Assembly (NCBI GenBank): GCA_913774725.1
Contig: CAJYIG010000163.1
Location: 1-9,363, forward strand
Origin: an uncultured Curtobacterium sp.
GTDB taxonomy: Bacteria > Actinomycetota > Actinomycetes > Actinomycetales > Microbacteriaceae
DNA length: 9,363 nucleotides
Direction of reading: 5' to 3'
The notes beneath the pieces were generated by a model. That model made no database searches, was not told the DNA's origin, and saw nothing but the letters and a program-made list of their open reading frames with translations. Made by a program: the position numbers and the translations under genes. Positions within the stretch are counted from its first letter, which is position 1, and the number at the start of each line of letters is the position of its first letter. This document shows positions 1 through 6,905 of this stretch, piece after piece.

Positions 1-1438
1 CGTCGCTGACCGCGAGGATGTACAGCACCACGGCGGCGAGGAAGTTGATCGAGTCGGACGCCAGGATCGTACGGAGCGCCCGCTTCCAAACGGACTCCAC
101 CGCGCTCTCGAGCCCGCGGCCGTCCCGGAGCTCGTCACGGATGCGCTCGAAGTAGACGATGAACGAGTCCGCCGTGATGCCGATGGCCACGATGAGGCCC
201 GCGACGCCCGCGAGCGAGAGCCGGTAGTCGACGCGCCACGACATGATCGCGATGACCAGGTAGGTGATCACCGCGGCGACGCCGAGCGACAGGACCGTGA
301 CGAACGCCAGCGCGCGGTACTGGATGATCGAGTAGATCACGACGAGGATCAGACCGATCAGACCGGCGACGAGACCGCCGACGAGCTGCGCGGTGCCGAG
401 CGTCGCGGAGATGTTCTCGTTCGACTGCACCTGGAAGTTGATCGGCAGCGCGCCGTACTTCAGCTGGTCCGCGAGGGTCTTCGAGGTCTCCGCGGTGAAG
501 TTGCCGGTGATCTGCGCCTTGCCGTTGGTGATCGCCGCGTTCGACGCCGGCGCGGTGATGACCGTGCCGTCGAGGACGATGGCGAACTGGTTCTGCGGCG
601 GCTGGAGCTTGACCAGGCGGCTGGTGACCTCGCGGAAGTCGTCCGAGGCCTTGCCCTTGAAGGTCAGGTTGACGGCCCACTGGCCGGTCGTCGCGCCCTG
701 CGAGTCGGTGGCGAGCCCGGAGGTCGCGTTGCTGATGCCGGAGCCGGAGACCTCGACGGGGCCGAGGATGTACTTGGCGGTGCCGTCCTGGTCGCACGTG
801 ACGAGCGGCTCGTCGTCGGGCGCCGTGGTGACGTCGTCCGGGGCCGCGCAGTTGTAGTTCGTGTAGAGGTCCTGCAGGGCCGGCGTGACCTGCGACAGGT
901 CGCTGCCGTTCGTCGGCTTCGTGCTCGGGGTCGCCTCGAGCGACGCGGGCGGCGAGTACGGCGTGGGCGACGCGGTCGCTCCGTCACCGCCGACGGCGGT
1001 GTTCGTCGCGGCCTCGGTGTAGAGCACCGGGCGGAAGGTGAGCTTTGCGGCCGCCTCGATGCGGTCGATCGTCGCCTTGTCCGGCTTGCCGGGGATGGAC
1101 ACGACGATGTTGTTCGTGCCCTGCGTGTTGATCTGCGACTCGGAGACGCCCGTCGCGTTGATGCGCTGGCGGATGATGTTGACCGCCTGGTTCAACTGCT
1201 GCGCGGTGACGGACCCACCCTCGGTGTTCTGCGCGGCGAGGGTGAGCTGCGTGCCGCCCTGCAGGTCGAGTGCCAGCTCCGGCACCCAGCTCGCACCGGC
1301 GAACCACTCGTTCGTGTCGTCCTTGCTGTTGGCCGCGAGCACCGACGCAGCGGTGTTCAGGCCGGCCAGGGCCGCCATGATGATCACCAACCAGGTGAGC
1401 GAGCGCAGCGCCTTCTTGACGGGTGTCGATCGTGCCAC
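1..1438 (-). CDS. secD: Protein translocase subunit SecD (3' end outside window)
   Basis: Membrane component of SecDF, which uses the proton gradient to help pull secreted proteins across the membrane. 479 residues are visible, ending in YILAVSD at the left edge; roughly 80-120 are missing. The order is: membrane segment 1 (about 14-36), the SecD signature LDLQGGT (57-63), a large extracytoplasmic domain, membrane segments at about 352-372, 377-398 and 408-430, and part of another at 455-476. GITADSFIVYFERIRDE with D424 is the conserved intramembrane motif. Between about 142 and 180 lies a Ser/Thr/Pro-rich insert, followed by two cysteines, C197 and C215, on the exported side that could form a disulfide, as in other actinobacterial SecD proteins. 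The start is the GTG at 1438, directly ahead of ARSTPVKKALRSLTW; the ribosome-binding site before it (GAAAGACGAG) is weak. secF is expected downstream. Confidence 0.95.
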   Translation of the reverse strand, partial: MARSTPVKKALRSLTWLVIIMAALAGLNTAASVLAANSKDDTNEWFAGASWVPELALDLQGGTQLTLAAQNTEGGSVTAQQLNQAVNIIRQRINATGVSESQINTQGTNNIVVSIPGKPDKATIDRIEAAAKLTFRPVLYTEAATNTAVGGDGATASPTPYSPPASLEATPSTKPTNGSDLSQVTPALQDLYTNYNCAAPDDVTTAPDDEPLVTCDQDGTAKYILGPVEVSGSGISNATSGLATDSQGATTGQWAVNLTFKGKASDDFREVTSRLVKLQPPQNQFAIVLDGTVITAPASNAAITNGKAQITGNFTAETSKTLADQLKYGALPINFQVQSNENISATLGTAQLVGGLVAGLIGLILVVIYSIIQYRALAFVTVLSLGVAAVITYLVIAIMSWRVDYRLSLAGVAGLIVAIGITADSFIVYFERIRDELRDGRGLESAVESVWKRALRTILASDSINFLAAVVLYILAVSD

Positions 1439-1493
1439 CGGTCGTCTCGTCTTTCTGTTCAGGACCGACGGCGACGCGGCCGGCGGCGGTGGG

Positions 1494-1521
1494 GGTCGCC
1501 CGGCCTGCTGACCCGGCGACC
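1494..1521. other. Stem-loop between yajC and secD
   Basis: GGTCGCCCGG (1494-1503) pairs with CCCGGCGACC (1512-1521) except for one C/C mismatch at 1501/1514, leaving an 8-base loop. It lies 7 bases beyond the yajC stop and 55 bases before the secD start. No T-run follows in the direction of transcription, so a full terminator is unlikely. It could be a partial attenuator or an mRNA processing or stability element that sets the ratio of YajC to SecD. It may also be chance GC-rich structure. Confidence 0.4.
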
Positions 1522-1528
1522 GAGGGCG

Positions 1529-1924
1529 TCAGTCTTCGGTCTTGCGCTTGGTCGGGTCGGTCTCCTCGACCCGCTCGCCGTAGACCGGCTCGCCGTTGAG
1601 CTCGGCGACCGGCTTCGGTGCCGCGGCGTCGTCCTCGGCCACGACCGTCGTCTCGACGTCGGAGGCGTTGTCGTCCACGACGCGCGAGAGCGTCTGGCGG
1701 TGGACGGTGACGACCGTGCCCGGCGCGATCTCGACGTCGGCGGTGACCTTCTCGTCGTCGACCGAGAGCAGCGTGCCGTACAGACCGAACGACAGCATGA
1801 CGCGGGCGCCCGGGACCATCTTCGTCTGCAGGTCCGCCTGCTGCTTCTTGCGCTTGCGGCTGCTGTAGAACATGAAGGCGGCGAACGCGACGATGATGAC
1901 GATGAGGAAGAGTGATTGGTCCAT
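1529..1924 (-). CDS. yajC: Preprotein translocase subunit YajC
   Basis: A 131-residue small membrane protein that associates with SecDF and SecYEG in the Sec export pathway. It has one N-terminal membrane segment (about residues 5-22, LFLIVIIVAFAAFMFYSS) followed at once by the basic stretch RKRKKQQ, which places the rest in the cytoplasm by the positive-inside rule. The YajC core follows, with VPGARVMLSFGLYGTLLSVDDEKV and a beta-rich segment. The C-terminal 45 residues are acidic, variable and probably disordered. The length is slightly above the E. coli protein (110). The start is ATG at 1924 with AGAGAAGG centred about 14 bases upstream (1935-1942), a good ribosome-binding site. secD follows after 90 bp, the classical order yajC-secD-secF. 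Confidence 0.95.
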   Translation of the reverse strand: MDQSLFLIVIIVAFAAFMFYSSRKRKKQQADLQTKMVPGARVMLSFGLYGTLLSVDDEKVTADVEIAPGTVVTVHRQTLSRVVDDNASDVETTVVAEDDAAAPKPVAELNGEPVYGERVEETDPTKRKTED

Positions 1925-1943
1925 GGGGGCGTTGCCTTCTCTG

Positions 1944-1980
1944 GTTGCTCGGATCCAGCCGGAGCGGTCGTTGCTCGGCT
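1944..1980 (-). promoter_or_regulatory. yajC leader with repeated arm and competing hairpins
   Basis: The 9-base sequence GTTGCTCGG occurs twice on the plus strand (1944-1952 and 1970-1978). Between the copies lies AGCCGGAGC (1957-1965), which can pair, with one bulged base, with GCTCGGCT (1973-1980) or with GCTCGG of the other copy (1947-1952). In the transcript these two hairpins would exclude each other. The second ends just before the AGAAGG ribosome-binding site (1935-1940). The repeats are directly visible; any regulatory role is inference. Confidence 0.35.
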
Positions 1981-1992
1981 TCGGGCCGTAGC

Positions 1993-1998
1993 AGTCTA
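1993..1998 (-). promoter_or_regulatory. Candidate -10 element for yajC-secD
   Basis: TAGACT on the minus strand, 68 bases before the yajC ATG, in the 160-bp gap between ruvB and yajC where a promoter is expected. It is part of the heptamer TAGACTG that also precedes yebC and pdxS. No recognisable -35 lies 16-18 bases upstream. A short inverted pair CACGG/CCGTG (2002-2006 and 2013-2017) lies in the spacer. Confidence 0.35.
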
Positions 1999-2030
1999 GG
2001 GCACGGGCGTGTCCGTGATCGGGCAGCCAC

Positions 2031-2068
2031 CTGAGCGTGGTCCCACGATGGTACTGTCGGTCACTCAG
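2031..2068. other. Weak stem-loop downstream of ruvB
   Basis: CTGAG (2031-2035) and CTCAG (2064-2068) are complementary. Read as minus-strand RNA the stem extends by a U.G and a G-C pair. Inside lies a smaller inverted pair, CGTGG/CCACG (2036-2040 and 2043-2047). The structure begins 17 bases after the ruvB stop, so it could help end the ruvCAB transcript. It has no T-run and only a short stem. It may equally be chance structure in GC-rich DNA. Confidence 0.25.
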
Positions 2069-2084
2069 AATACTGCATGTGAGA

Positions 2085-3113
2085 TCAGTCGTCGAACAGC
2101 CCGGGCTGCCCGCCGACGCCCTCGCCCGGGGTGATCCCGAAGTGGCGCCAGGCCTGTGGCGTCGCGATCCGTCCTCGGGGCGTCCGGGTGACGAGTCCGA
2201 CGCGGACCAGGAACGGTTCCACCACCGACTCGATCGTCTCGGACTCCTCGCCCACGGACACCGCGAGGGTGTTCAGGCCGACCGGACCGCCGTCGAACCG
2301 CGTGAGCATCGTCTCCACCACGGCGCGGTCGAGCCGGTCGAGCCCGAGCTCGTCGACGTCGTACAGGTCGAGTGCGCCCTGCACGGCTGCCATGCCGTCC
2401 GAGGTGCGGTGCACGAGGGCGTAGTCGCGCACACGGCGCAGCAGGCGGTTCGCGATGCGCGGGGTCCCGCGGGAGCGCCCGGCGATCTCGCGCAGCGCCG
2501 AGCGGTCGATCTGCAGCTCGAGCAGGTGCGCGGCACGGATGAGGACCTGTTCGAGCTCGTCCTTCTCGTAGAACTCGAGGTGGGCCGTGAAGCCGAACCG
2601 GTCGCGGAGCGGGTTCGGCAGGAGGCCCGCGCGGGTCGTCGCTCCGACCAGGGTGAACGGCGCGAGGTCGAGCGGGATGCTCGTCGCGCCCGCCCCCTTG
2701 CCGACCATGACGTCGATGCGGAAGTCCTCCATCGCCAGGTAGAGCATCTCCTCCGCCGAGCGTGCCATGCGGTGGATCTCGTCGATGAACAGGACCTCGC
2801 CCGGCACCAGCGAGGACAGCACCGCGGCGAGGTCACCGGCGTGCTGGATCGCGGGGCCGCTCGACATCCGGAGCGGACGACCGGACTCGTGCGCGACGAT
2901 CATCGCGAGGGTGGACTTGCCGAGCCCCGGCGGGCCGGCCATCAGGATGTGGTCGGGCGTGCGCTCCTGCAGCGCCGCGGCCTTGAGGAGCAGGTCGAGC
3001 TGGCCGCGGACCTTGCGCTGGCCGACGAACTCGTCGAGGGACTTCGGACGCAGCGCGCCCTCGAACGCCAGTTCTTCCTGCGACTCGGCGCCGGCCGAGG
3101 TGATGCCGTTCAC
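2085..3113 (-). CDS. ruvB: Holliday junction DNA helicase ATPase RuvB
   Basis: A 342-residue AAA+ motor that forms hexameric rings and drives branch migration with RuvA. The N-terminal block [12 protein letters not shown] is followed by Walker A GPPGLGKS (60-67), where Ser replaces the more common Thr. Next come Walker B LFIDEIH (108-114; D111, E112), sensor 1 GATTRAG (157-163), the arginine finger R172 in LRDRFG, sensor 2 [13 protein letters not shown], and a C-terminal winged helix with TPRGR (311-315). All catalytic residues are present and the length is normal. The start is the GTG at 3113, overlapping the ruvA stop by 4 bases; no ATG lies near the conserved N-terminus. It is the last gene of the yebC-ruvCAB group, since 160 bp separate it from yajC. 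Confidence 0.98.
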   Translation of the reverse strand: MNGITSAGAESQEELAFEGALRPKSLDEFVGQRKVRGQLDLLLKAAALQERTPDHILMAGPPGLGKSTLAMIVAHESGRPLRMSSGPAIQHAGDLAAVLSSLVPGEVLFIDEIHRMARSAEEMLYLAMEDFRIDVMVGKGAGATSIPLDLAPFTLVGATTRAGLLPNPLRDRFGFTAHLEFYEKDELEQVLIRAAHLLELQIDRSALREIAGRSRGTPRIANRLLRRVRDYALVHRTSDGMAAVQGALDLYDVDELGLDRLDRAVVETMLTRFDGGPVGLNTLAVSVGEESETIESVVEPFLVRVGLVTRTPRGRIATPQAWRHFGITPGEGVGGQPGLFDD

Positions 3114-3730
3114 CGTCCGGCCCCGGCGGGACGGAGCGTGCCGAGCGCGGCGCGGAGCAGCGCCTGCGTGCCCATCGCGGCGGCGCCCGGGTCGTTCGCC
3201 ACGACGGCGTCGACCGCGGATTGCGCGGCGTCCTCACGCCAGCCGAGCCCGACGAGCGCCGAGACGACGTCGACCGACGCGGGGTGCGCAGCCGTGCCCG
3301 TGCCGACCGCAGTCTTCGGGGCCTGCTCGAACGCGACGAGCTTGCCGGACAGGGCGACCGTGATGAGCTTCGCGGTCTTCGGGCCGATGCCGGACACCTT
3401 GCGGAAGGCCGCGTCGTCCTCGCTCGCGACGGCGTTCGCGATCTGCGCCGGGTCCATGTGTGCGAGGACGCCGAGCGCCGACTTCGGCCCGACGCCGGAG
3501 ACGCTGCGGAGCAGGTCGAACACCTGGAGGGCGTCGGTCGACTCGAACCCGAAGAGCAGGTGCTCGTCCTCACGCACGATCATCGCCGTGCGCAGGAACA
3601 CCTCGGAGCCGTGGCGCATCGTCAGGGCGTGCGCGGGCGTCACCGTGACGGCGTACCCCACTCCCCCGACCTCGATCACGACGGCCGATCCGGAGACGTC
3701 GATGCAGGTTCCCCGGAGGCTCGCGATCAT
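3110..3730 (-). CDS. ruvA: Holliday junction DNA helicase subunit RuvA
   Basis: A 206-residue protein that binds four-way junctions as a tetramer and loads the RuvB motor. Domain I is an OB fold (about 1-63) and contains [10 protein letters not shown] (53-62), whose acidic residues correspond to the E. coli strand-separating pin. Domain II has two helix-hairpin-helix motifs, SGVGPKSA (78-85) and SGIGPKTA (113-120). After a Gly/Thr/Ala-rich linker, the small C-terminal domain III (about 150-206) contacts RuvB. The frame is open upstream to 3820, but the start at 3730 is chosen because MIASLRG is the standard RuvA N-terminus and the upstream part is a Pro/Gly/Arg-rich shadow of the ruvC tail. 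The length matches the E. coli protein (203). The TGA stop overlaps the ruvB start as GTGA, so the two proteins are probably translationally coupled. Confidence 0.97.
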   Translation of the reverse strand: MIASLRGTCIDVSGSAVVIEVGGVGYAVTVTPAHALTMRHGSEVFLRTAMIVREDEHLLFGFESTDALQVFDLLRSVSGVGPKSALGVLAHMDPAQIANAVASEDDAAFRKVSGIGPKTAKLITVALSGKLVAFEQAPKTAVGTGTAAHPASVDVVSALVGLGWREDAAQSAVDAVVANDPGAAAMGTQALLRAALGTLRPAGAGR

Positions 3731-3740
3731 GCCCACGAGC

Positions 3741-4418
3741 CTAGGGCCGCCCACCGACGGAGCCGGACCGCCGCGCGGCGGCAGCGGCCCCCACACGGGC
3801 CGCCGCGGCGCCGCCGGCACCAGGGCGCGACGCCGCGGCCGCAGCGCGCGCCAGCGGCGAGTCCGCGGCCCCGGCCTGCGCGTCCCGCCAGGCCCGTTGT
3901 GCCGGCGTGAGCGTCGACGGGCCGGGGCCGACGCGGTCGGGTGATCCGAGCCTCCAGGCGTGGCAGACCGCCAGCGCGAGCGCGTCGGCGGCGTCGGCGG
4001 GCTTCGGTGCCTCGTCGAGGCCGAGCACCCGCGCGATCATCGTCTGCACCTGGCGCTTGTCGGCGTTGCCGTAGCCGGTGACGGCGGCCTTGACTTCGGA
4101 CGGCGTGTGCAACCCGACCGGCAGGCCACGGGCGGCTGCGGCGTGCAGGGCCAGCCCCGCCGCCTGCGCGGTGCCCATGACCGTCCGCACGTTCGCCTGC
4201 GCGAAGACGCGCTCGACGGCGACCGCGTCGGGGCGGTGGTCGTCGATCTCGGCGGCGATCCCGTCGGCGATGCGCAGGAGCCGCTGCTCCAGCGCCATGT
4301 CCGCCGGCGTGCGCACGACCGTCACGTGGACGAGCCGTGCGCGCCGGTTCGGTGTGACCTCGACCACACCGACACCGCACCGGGTGAGCCCGGGGTCGAC
4401 CCCGAGCACGCGGAGCAC
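3741..4418 (-). CDS. ruvC: Holliday junction resolvase RuvC
   Basis: A 225-residue endonuclease that cuts Holliday junctions symmetrically after RuvAB branch migration. The four acidic metal-binding residues of the RNase H-like fold are present: D8 (GVDPG), E69 (AVERVF), D142 and D145 ([14 protein letters not shown]). The basic region [10 protein letters not shown] (115-124) is also intact. The E. coli enzyme has 173 residues; here the recognisable domain ends near residue 155-160. It is followed by a tail of roughly 65 residues rich in Ala, Gly, Arg and Pro, probably disordered. The start is a GTG at 4418, 4 bases after the yebC stop. A second GTG at 4409 (V4) would give a protein three residues shorter and cannot be excluded. 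The stop TAG lies 10 bases before ruvA. Confidence 0.97.
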   Translation of the reverse strand: MLRVLGVDPGLTRCGVGVVEVTPNRRARLVHVTVVRTPADMALEQRLLRIADGIAAEIDDHRPDAVAVERVFAQANVRTVMGTAQAAGLALHAAAARGLPVGLHTPSEVKAAVTGYGNADKRQVQTMIARVLGLDEAPKPADAADALALAVCHAWRLGSPDRVGPGPSTLTPAQRAWRDAQAGAADSPLARAAAAASRPGAGGAAAARVGAAAAARRSGSVGGRP

Positions 4419-4422
4419 CGGA

Positions 4423-5187
4423 CTAGTCCTCGTCCTCGTCGAGCTCGGCCTGGACGTCCGCGGGGATGTCGAAGTTGGCGTAGACGTTCTGCACGTCGTC
4501 GCTGTCCTCGAGTGCGTCGATCAGCTTGAAGACCTTGCGCGCCGTGTCGGCGTCGACGGGGACCTTCACGCCGGGCACGAACTCGGCGTCGGCGGAGTCG
4601 TAGTCGATGCCGGCGTCCTGCAGCGCAGTGCGGGCCGCGACGAGGTCGCTCGCCTCGGTGATGACCTCGAAGCCACCGCCCTGGTCGACGACGTCCTCGA
4701 CACCCGCGTCGAGCACGGCCGTCATGACGGTGTCCTCGTCGAGGCCGTCGGTCTTCGTCACCGAGATGACGCCCTTGCGGGAGAAGTTGTAGGCGACGCT
4801 GCCCGGGTCGGCCATGGTGCCGCCGTTGCGGGACATCGCCGTCCGCACCTCGGCCGCCGCGCGGTTCTTGTTGTCGGTGAGGCACTCGATGAGCATCGCG
4901 ACGCCGTTCGGGCCGTAGCCCTCGTACATGATCGTCGTGTACTCGATCGACTCACCGGTCAGACCGGCACCGCGCTTGATGGCGCGGTCGATGTTGTCGT
5001 TCGGCACCGAGGTCTTCTTGGCCTTCTGCACGGCGTCGACCAGCGTCGGGTTGCCCGACAGGTCCGCGCCGCCCATCTTCGCGGCGACCTCGATGTTCTT
5101 GATGAGCTTGGCGAACGACTTCGCACGGCGCTGGTCGATGACCGCCTTCTTGTGCTTGGTCGTTGCCCACTTGGAATGCCCGGACAC
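4423..5187 (-). CDS. yebC: YebC/PmpR family protein
   Basis: A 254-residue cytoplasmic protein of the YebC/PmpR (Tace1) family. Recognition rests on the invariant N-terminus [13 protein letters not shown], the [12 protein letters not shown] and [13 protein letters not shown] blocks, [24 protein letters not shown], and SRKGVISV. The length is normal. Members were first described as DNA-binding regulators, and more recent work assigns at least some of them to relief of ribosome stalling. Which applies here cannot be read from the sequence. The C-terminus ends in an acidic tail (AELDEDED). The start is GTG with an AAGGAG ribosome-binding site. The TAG stop lies 4 bases before ruvC, and the GAGGAC encoding the acidic tail doubles as the likely ribosome-binding site for ruvC. 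Adjacency to ruvC is widespread in bacteria and probably reflects a conserved operon rather than a direct role in recombination. Confidence 0.97.
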   Translation of the reverse strand: MSGHSKWATTKHKKAVIDQRRAKSFAKLIKNIEVAAKMGGADLSGNPTLVDAVQKAKKTSVPNDNIDRAIKRGAGLTGESIEYTTIMYEGYGPNGVAMLIECLTDNKNRAAAEVRTAMSRNGGTMADPGSVAYNFSRKGVISVTKTDGLDEDTVMTAVLDAGVEDVVDQGGGFEVITEASDLVAARTALQDAGIDYDSADAEFVPGVKVPVDADTARKVFKLIDALEDSDDVQNVYANFDIPADVQAELDEDED

Positions 5188-5191
5188 GGTG

Positions 5192-5197
5192 CTCCTT
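5192..5197 (-). promoter_or_regulatory. Ribosome-binding site of yebC
   Basis: AAGGAG on the minus strand, 4 bases before the GTG at 5187. It is the strongest Shine-Dalgarno match in the window and fixes the GTG start, which is followed by the conserved SGHSKW N-terminus. Confidence 0.8.
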
Positions 5198-5220
5198 GCG
5201 TCTAGCGGAAGATCCGCACC

Positions 5221-5226
5221 AGTCTA
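5221..5226 (-). promoter_or_regulatory. Candidate -10 element for yebC-ruvCAB
   Basis: TAGACT on the minus strand, 33 bases before the yebC GTG, in the only substantial gap upstream of the yebC-ruvC-ruvA-ruvB group. With a 16-base spacer the -35 would be GTGATC (5243-5248), matching TTGACA at three positions, which is weak. The position and the shared TAGACTG heptamer are the main support. Confidence 0.4.
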
Positions 5227-5297
5227 CCGGCCGGGAGGCTCGGATCACCGCCGCCTCGCGGGTCGCGTCCCGACGCGGTCCGCTCCACCATCCCCGC

Positions 5298-5359
5298 GGA
5301 ACCTGGTTCCGGACACGGCACCACGAAGCAGCGCGGTTCCGTGTCCGGAACCTGGTTCC
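5298..5359. repeat. 62-bp inverted repeat, possible terminator or REP-like element
   Basis: The arms 5298-5325 and 5332-5359 are complementary around a 6-base loop (5326-5331). Paired by hand, 25 of 28 positions match. The exceptions are 5304/5353, 5319/5338 and 5323/5334, and the last becomes a G.U wobble in minus-strand RNA. Each arm begins with the perfect 13-bp palindrome GGAACCTGGTTCC (5298-5310 and 5347-5359). The hairpin starts 26 bases beyond the pdxT stop, as expected for a transcription terminator of pdxST, but no T-run follows on either strand. U-less hairpins do occur as terminators in high-GC actinobacteria, so this remains possible. The alternatives are an interspersed REP-like repeat or a paired operator. 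The inverted repeat itself is certain; its function is not. Confidence 0.9.
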
Positions 5360-5385
5360 CTTCCGCGTCGTTGGAGCGGGGGCGA

Positions 5386-5979
5386 TCAGGCGGAGCGGAC
5401 GAGGTCGAGGAAGCGGCGGTGGAAACGGTCCTCCCCCGCGACCTCGGGGTGGAACGCACTGGCGAGGACGGTGCCCTGCTGCACCGCGACGACCTGTCCG
5501 TCGGCCAGGGCACCGAGCACCTCGACGCCGTCGCCGTGCTGCTCCACCACGGGTGCGCGGATGAACACCGCGTGCACCGGCGCCTCGCCCAGCGCCGGCA
5601 TCGGGATGTCGGTCTCGAAGGAGTCGTTCTGGCTGCCGAACGCGTTGCGCCGCACGGTGGTGTCGAGCACGCCGAGCGTCTGCTGCCCCGGGATCCCCGC
5701 GGCGATCCGGGCGGACAGCATGATCATCCCGGCGCAGGTGCCGTACGCGGGGAGCCCGTCGCGGATCGCCGCGCTGAGCGGCTCGGCGACACCGAACGTC
5801 CGGGACAGCTTGTCCATGACGCTCGACTCACCGCCGGGGATCACGACGCCGTCGAGCGCGTCGATCTCCTCGGGCCGACGGAGCGGCACCACGTCGGCGC
5901 CGAGCTCCGTCAGCGACGCGATGTGCTCGCGGAAGTCGCCCTGCAGCGCGAGGACCCCGATGCGGGGTCGGGCGTTCAC
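5386..5979 (-). CDS. pdxT: PLP synthase glutaminase subunit PdxT
   Basis: A 197-residue class I glutamine amidotransferase that hydrolyses glutamine and channels ammonia to PdxS. The triad is C82 (in YGTCAGMI), H177 and E179 (in FHPEV). The glutaminase signatures PGGESS (48-53) and RRNAFGSQ (110-117) are intact. The length matches the family (about 190-200). The start is a GTG at 5979 that overlaps the pdxS TGA as GTGA. It is chosen because the conserved [10 protein letters not shown] strand begins four codons later and no other start lies nearby. The frame continues far upstream within pdxS, but that is a shadow. The 4-base overlap makes translational coupling likely, matching the near 1:1 subunit ratio of the complex. 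The gene is followed by the 62-bp inverted repeat. Confidence 0.97.
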   Translation of the reverse strand: MNARPRIGVLALQGDFREHIASLTELGADVVPLRRPEEIDALDGVVIPGGESSVMDKLSRTFGVAEPLSAAIRDGLPAYGTCAGMIMLSARIAAGIPGQQTLGVLDTTVRRNAFGSQNDSFETDIPMPALGEAPVHAVFIRAPVVEQHGDGVEVLGALADGQVVAVQQGTVLASAFHPEVAGEDRFHRRFLDLVRSA

Positions 5980-6896
5980 CAGCCGCGCTCGGCGAGGCGG
6001 TGCGGCGCGGGGACGTCGGCGACGTTGATGCCGACCATGGCCTCGCCCAGGCCGCGGGAGACCTCCGCGATGACCTTCGGGTCGTCGTGGAAGGTGACGG
6101 CCTTGACGATCGCCGCGGCACGCTTCGCCGGGTCGCCCGACTTGAAGATGCCGGAGCCGACGAACACGCCGTCCGCGCCGAGCTGCATCATCATCGCGGC
6201 GTCGGCCGGGGTCGCGACACCACCGGCGGTGAAGAGGACGACCGGGAGCTTGCCGGTCTGTGCGACCTCCTTCACGACGTCGAACGGTGCCTGGAGCTCC
6301 TTCGCCGCGACGTAGAGCTCGTCCTCCTTGAGGTACCGGAGCGCCGCGATCTCCTTCGAGATGGTGCGGATGTGCTTCGTGGCCTCGGACACGTCGCCGG
6401 TGCCGGCCTCGCCCTTGGAGCGGATCATGGCGGCGCCCTCGGTGATGCGTCGCAGGGCCTCGCCCAGGTTCGTGGCACCGCAGACGAAGGGCGTGGTGAA
6501 GTTCCACTTGTCGATGTGGTTGACGTAGTCGGCGGGCGACAGGACCTCGGACTCGTCGATGTAGTCGACGCCGAGCTCCTGCAGGACCTGGGCCTCGACG
6601 AAGTGACCGATGCGGGCCTTCGCCATGACGGGGATCGAGACCGCGGCGATGATCTCCTCGATCATCGACGGGTCGGACATGCGGGCGACACCGCCCTGCG
6701 CGCGGATGTCGGCAGGGACGCGTTCGAGCGCCATGACGGCGGTCGCGCCGGCCTCTTCCGCGATGCGGGCCTGCTCGGCGTCGATGACGTCCATGATCAC
6801 GCCACCCTTGAGCATCTCGGCGAGGCCGCGCTTGACGCGGTCGGAGCCGGTGATCGAGGTGCCGTTGGTGCCCGAGGTGCTGGTGCTGTCGCTCAT
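5976..6896 (-). CDS. pdxS: PLP synthase lyase subunit PdxS
   Basis: A 306-residue synthase subunit of the deoxyxylulose-5-phosphate-independent vitamin B6 pathway. It condenses ribose 5-phosphate and glyceraldehyde 3-phosphate with ammonia to give pyridoxal 5'-phosphate, normally as a dodecameric barrel assembly with PdxT. The (beta/alpha)8 family signatures are all present: KGGVIMDV with D36, MAKARIGH with the Schiff-base lysine K93, [10 protein letters not shown] with the second catalytic lysine K161, [13 protein letters not shown], and GVFVGSGIF. The length is slightly above the usual 290-300 because of a Ser/Thr/Gly-rich N-terminus (residues 2-17) ahead of the conserved [12 protein letters not shown] block. 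The start is the only ATG in the gap after the HIT gene. No Shine-Dalgarno sequence lies before it (TGTCGGCATC), which fits a leaderless or near-leaderless mRNA. The TGA stop overlaps the pdxT start in the form GTGA. No PdxR-type regulator gene lies in the window. Confidence 0.98.
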   Translation of the reverse strand: MSDSTSTSGTNGTSITGSDRVKRGLAEMLKGGVIMDVIDAEQARIAEEAGATAVMALERVPADIRAQGGVARMSDPSMIEEIIAAVSIPVMAKARIGHFVEAQVLQELGVDYIDESEVLSPADYVNHIDKWNFTTPFVCGATNLGEALRRITEGAAMIRSKGEAGTGDVSEATKHIRTISKEIAALRYLKEDELYVAAKELQAPFDVVKEVAQTGKLPVVLFTAGGVATPADAAMMMQLGADGVFVGSGIFKSGDPAKRAAAIVKAVTFHDDPKVIAEVSRGLGEAMVGINVADVPAPHRLAERGW

Positions 6897-6905
6897 GATG
6901 CCGAC

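Noticed and set aside
984..2030. 348-codon minus-strand frame across yajC and the start of secD
   Set aside because: It is out of frame with both genes and Arg-rich without domains. The real proteins in this region carry clear YajC and SecD signatures.
2067..2072. TATTCT on the minus strand as a -10 element for yajC
   Set aside because: No -35 at 16-18 bases, it lies inside the stem-loop region right behind ruvB, and it is about 140 bases from yajC. The TAGACT at 1993-1998 is a better candidate.
3731..3820. RuvA start at 3820, adding 30 residues
   Set aside because: The added residues are Pro/Gly/Arg-rich and overlap the ruvC tail. MIASLRG at 3730 is the normal RuvA N-terminus.
2037..3944. 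635-codon open frame on the plus strand opposite ruvB and ruvA
   Set aside because: Composition is Arg/Ala/Gly-rich without any recognisable domain, and it lies antisense to two fully conserved genes. Long antisense frames are expected in GC-rich DNA.
5202..5564. Small open frames across the pdxT-yebC gap
   Set aside because: Their translations reflect the inverted repeat (for example a VPDTEPRC-type segment), lack domains and ribosome-binding sites, and run into pdxT or yebC antisense or out of frame.
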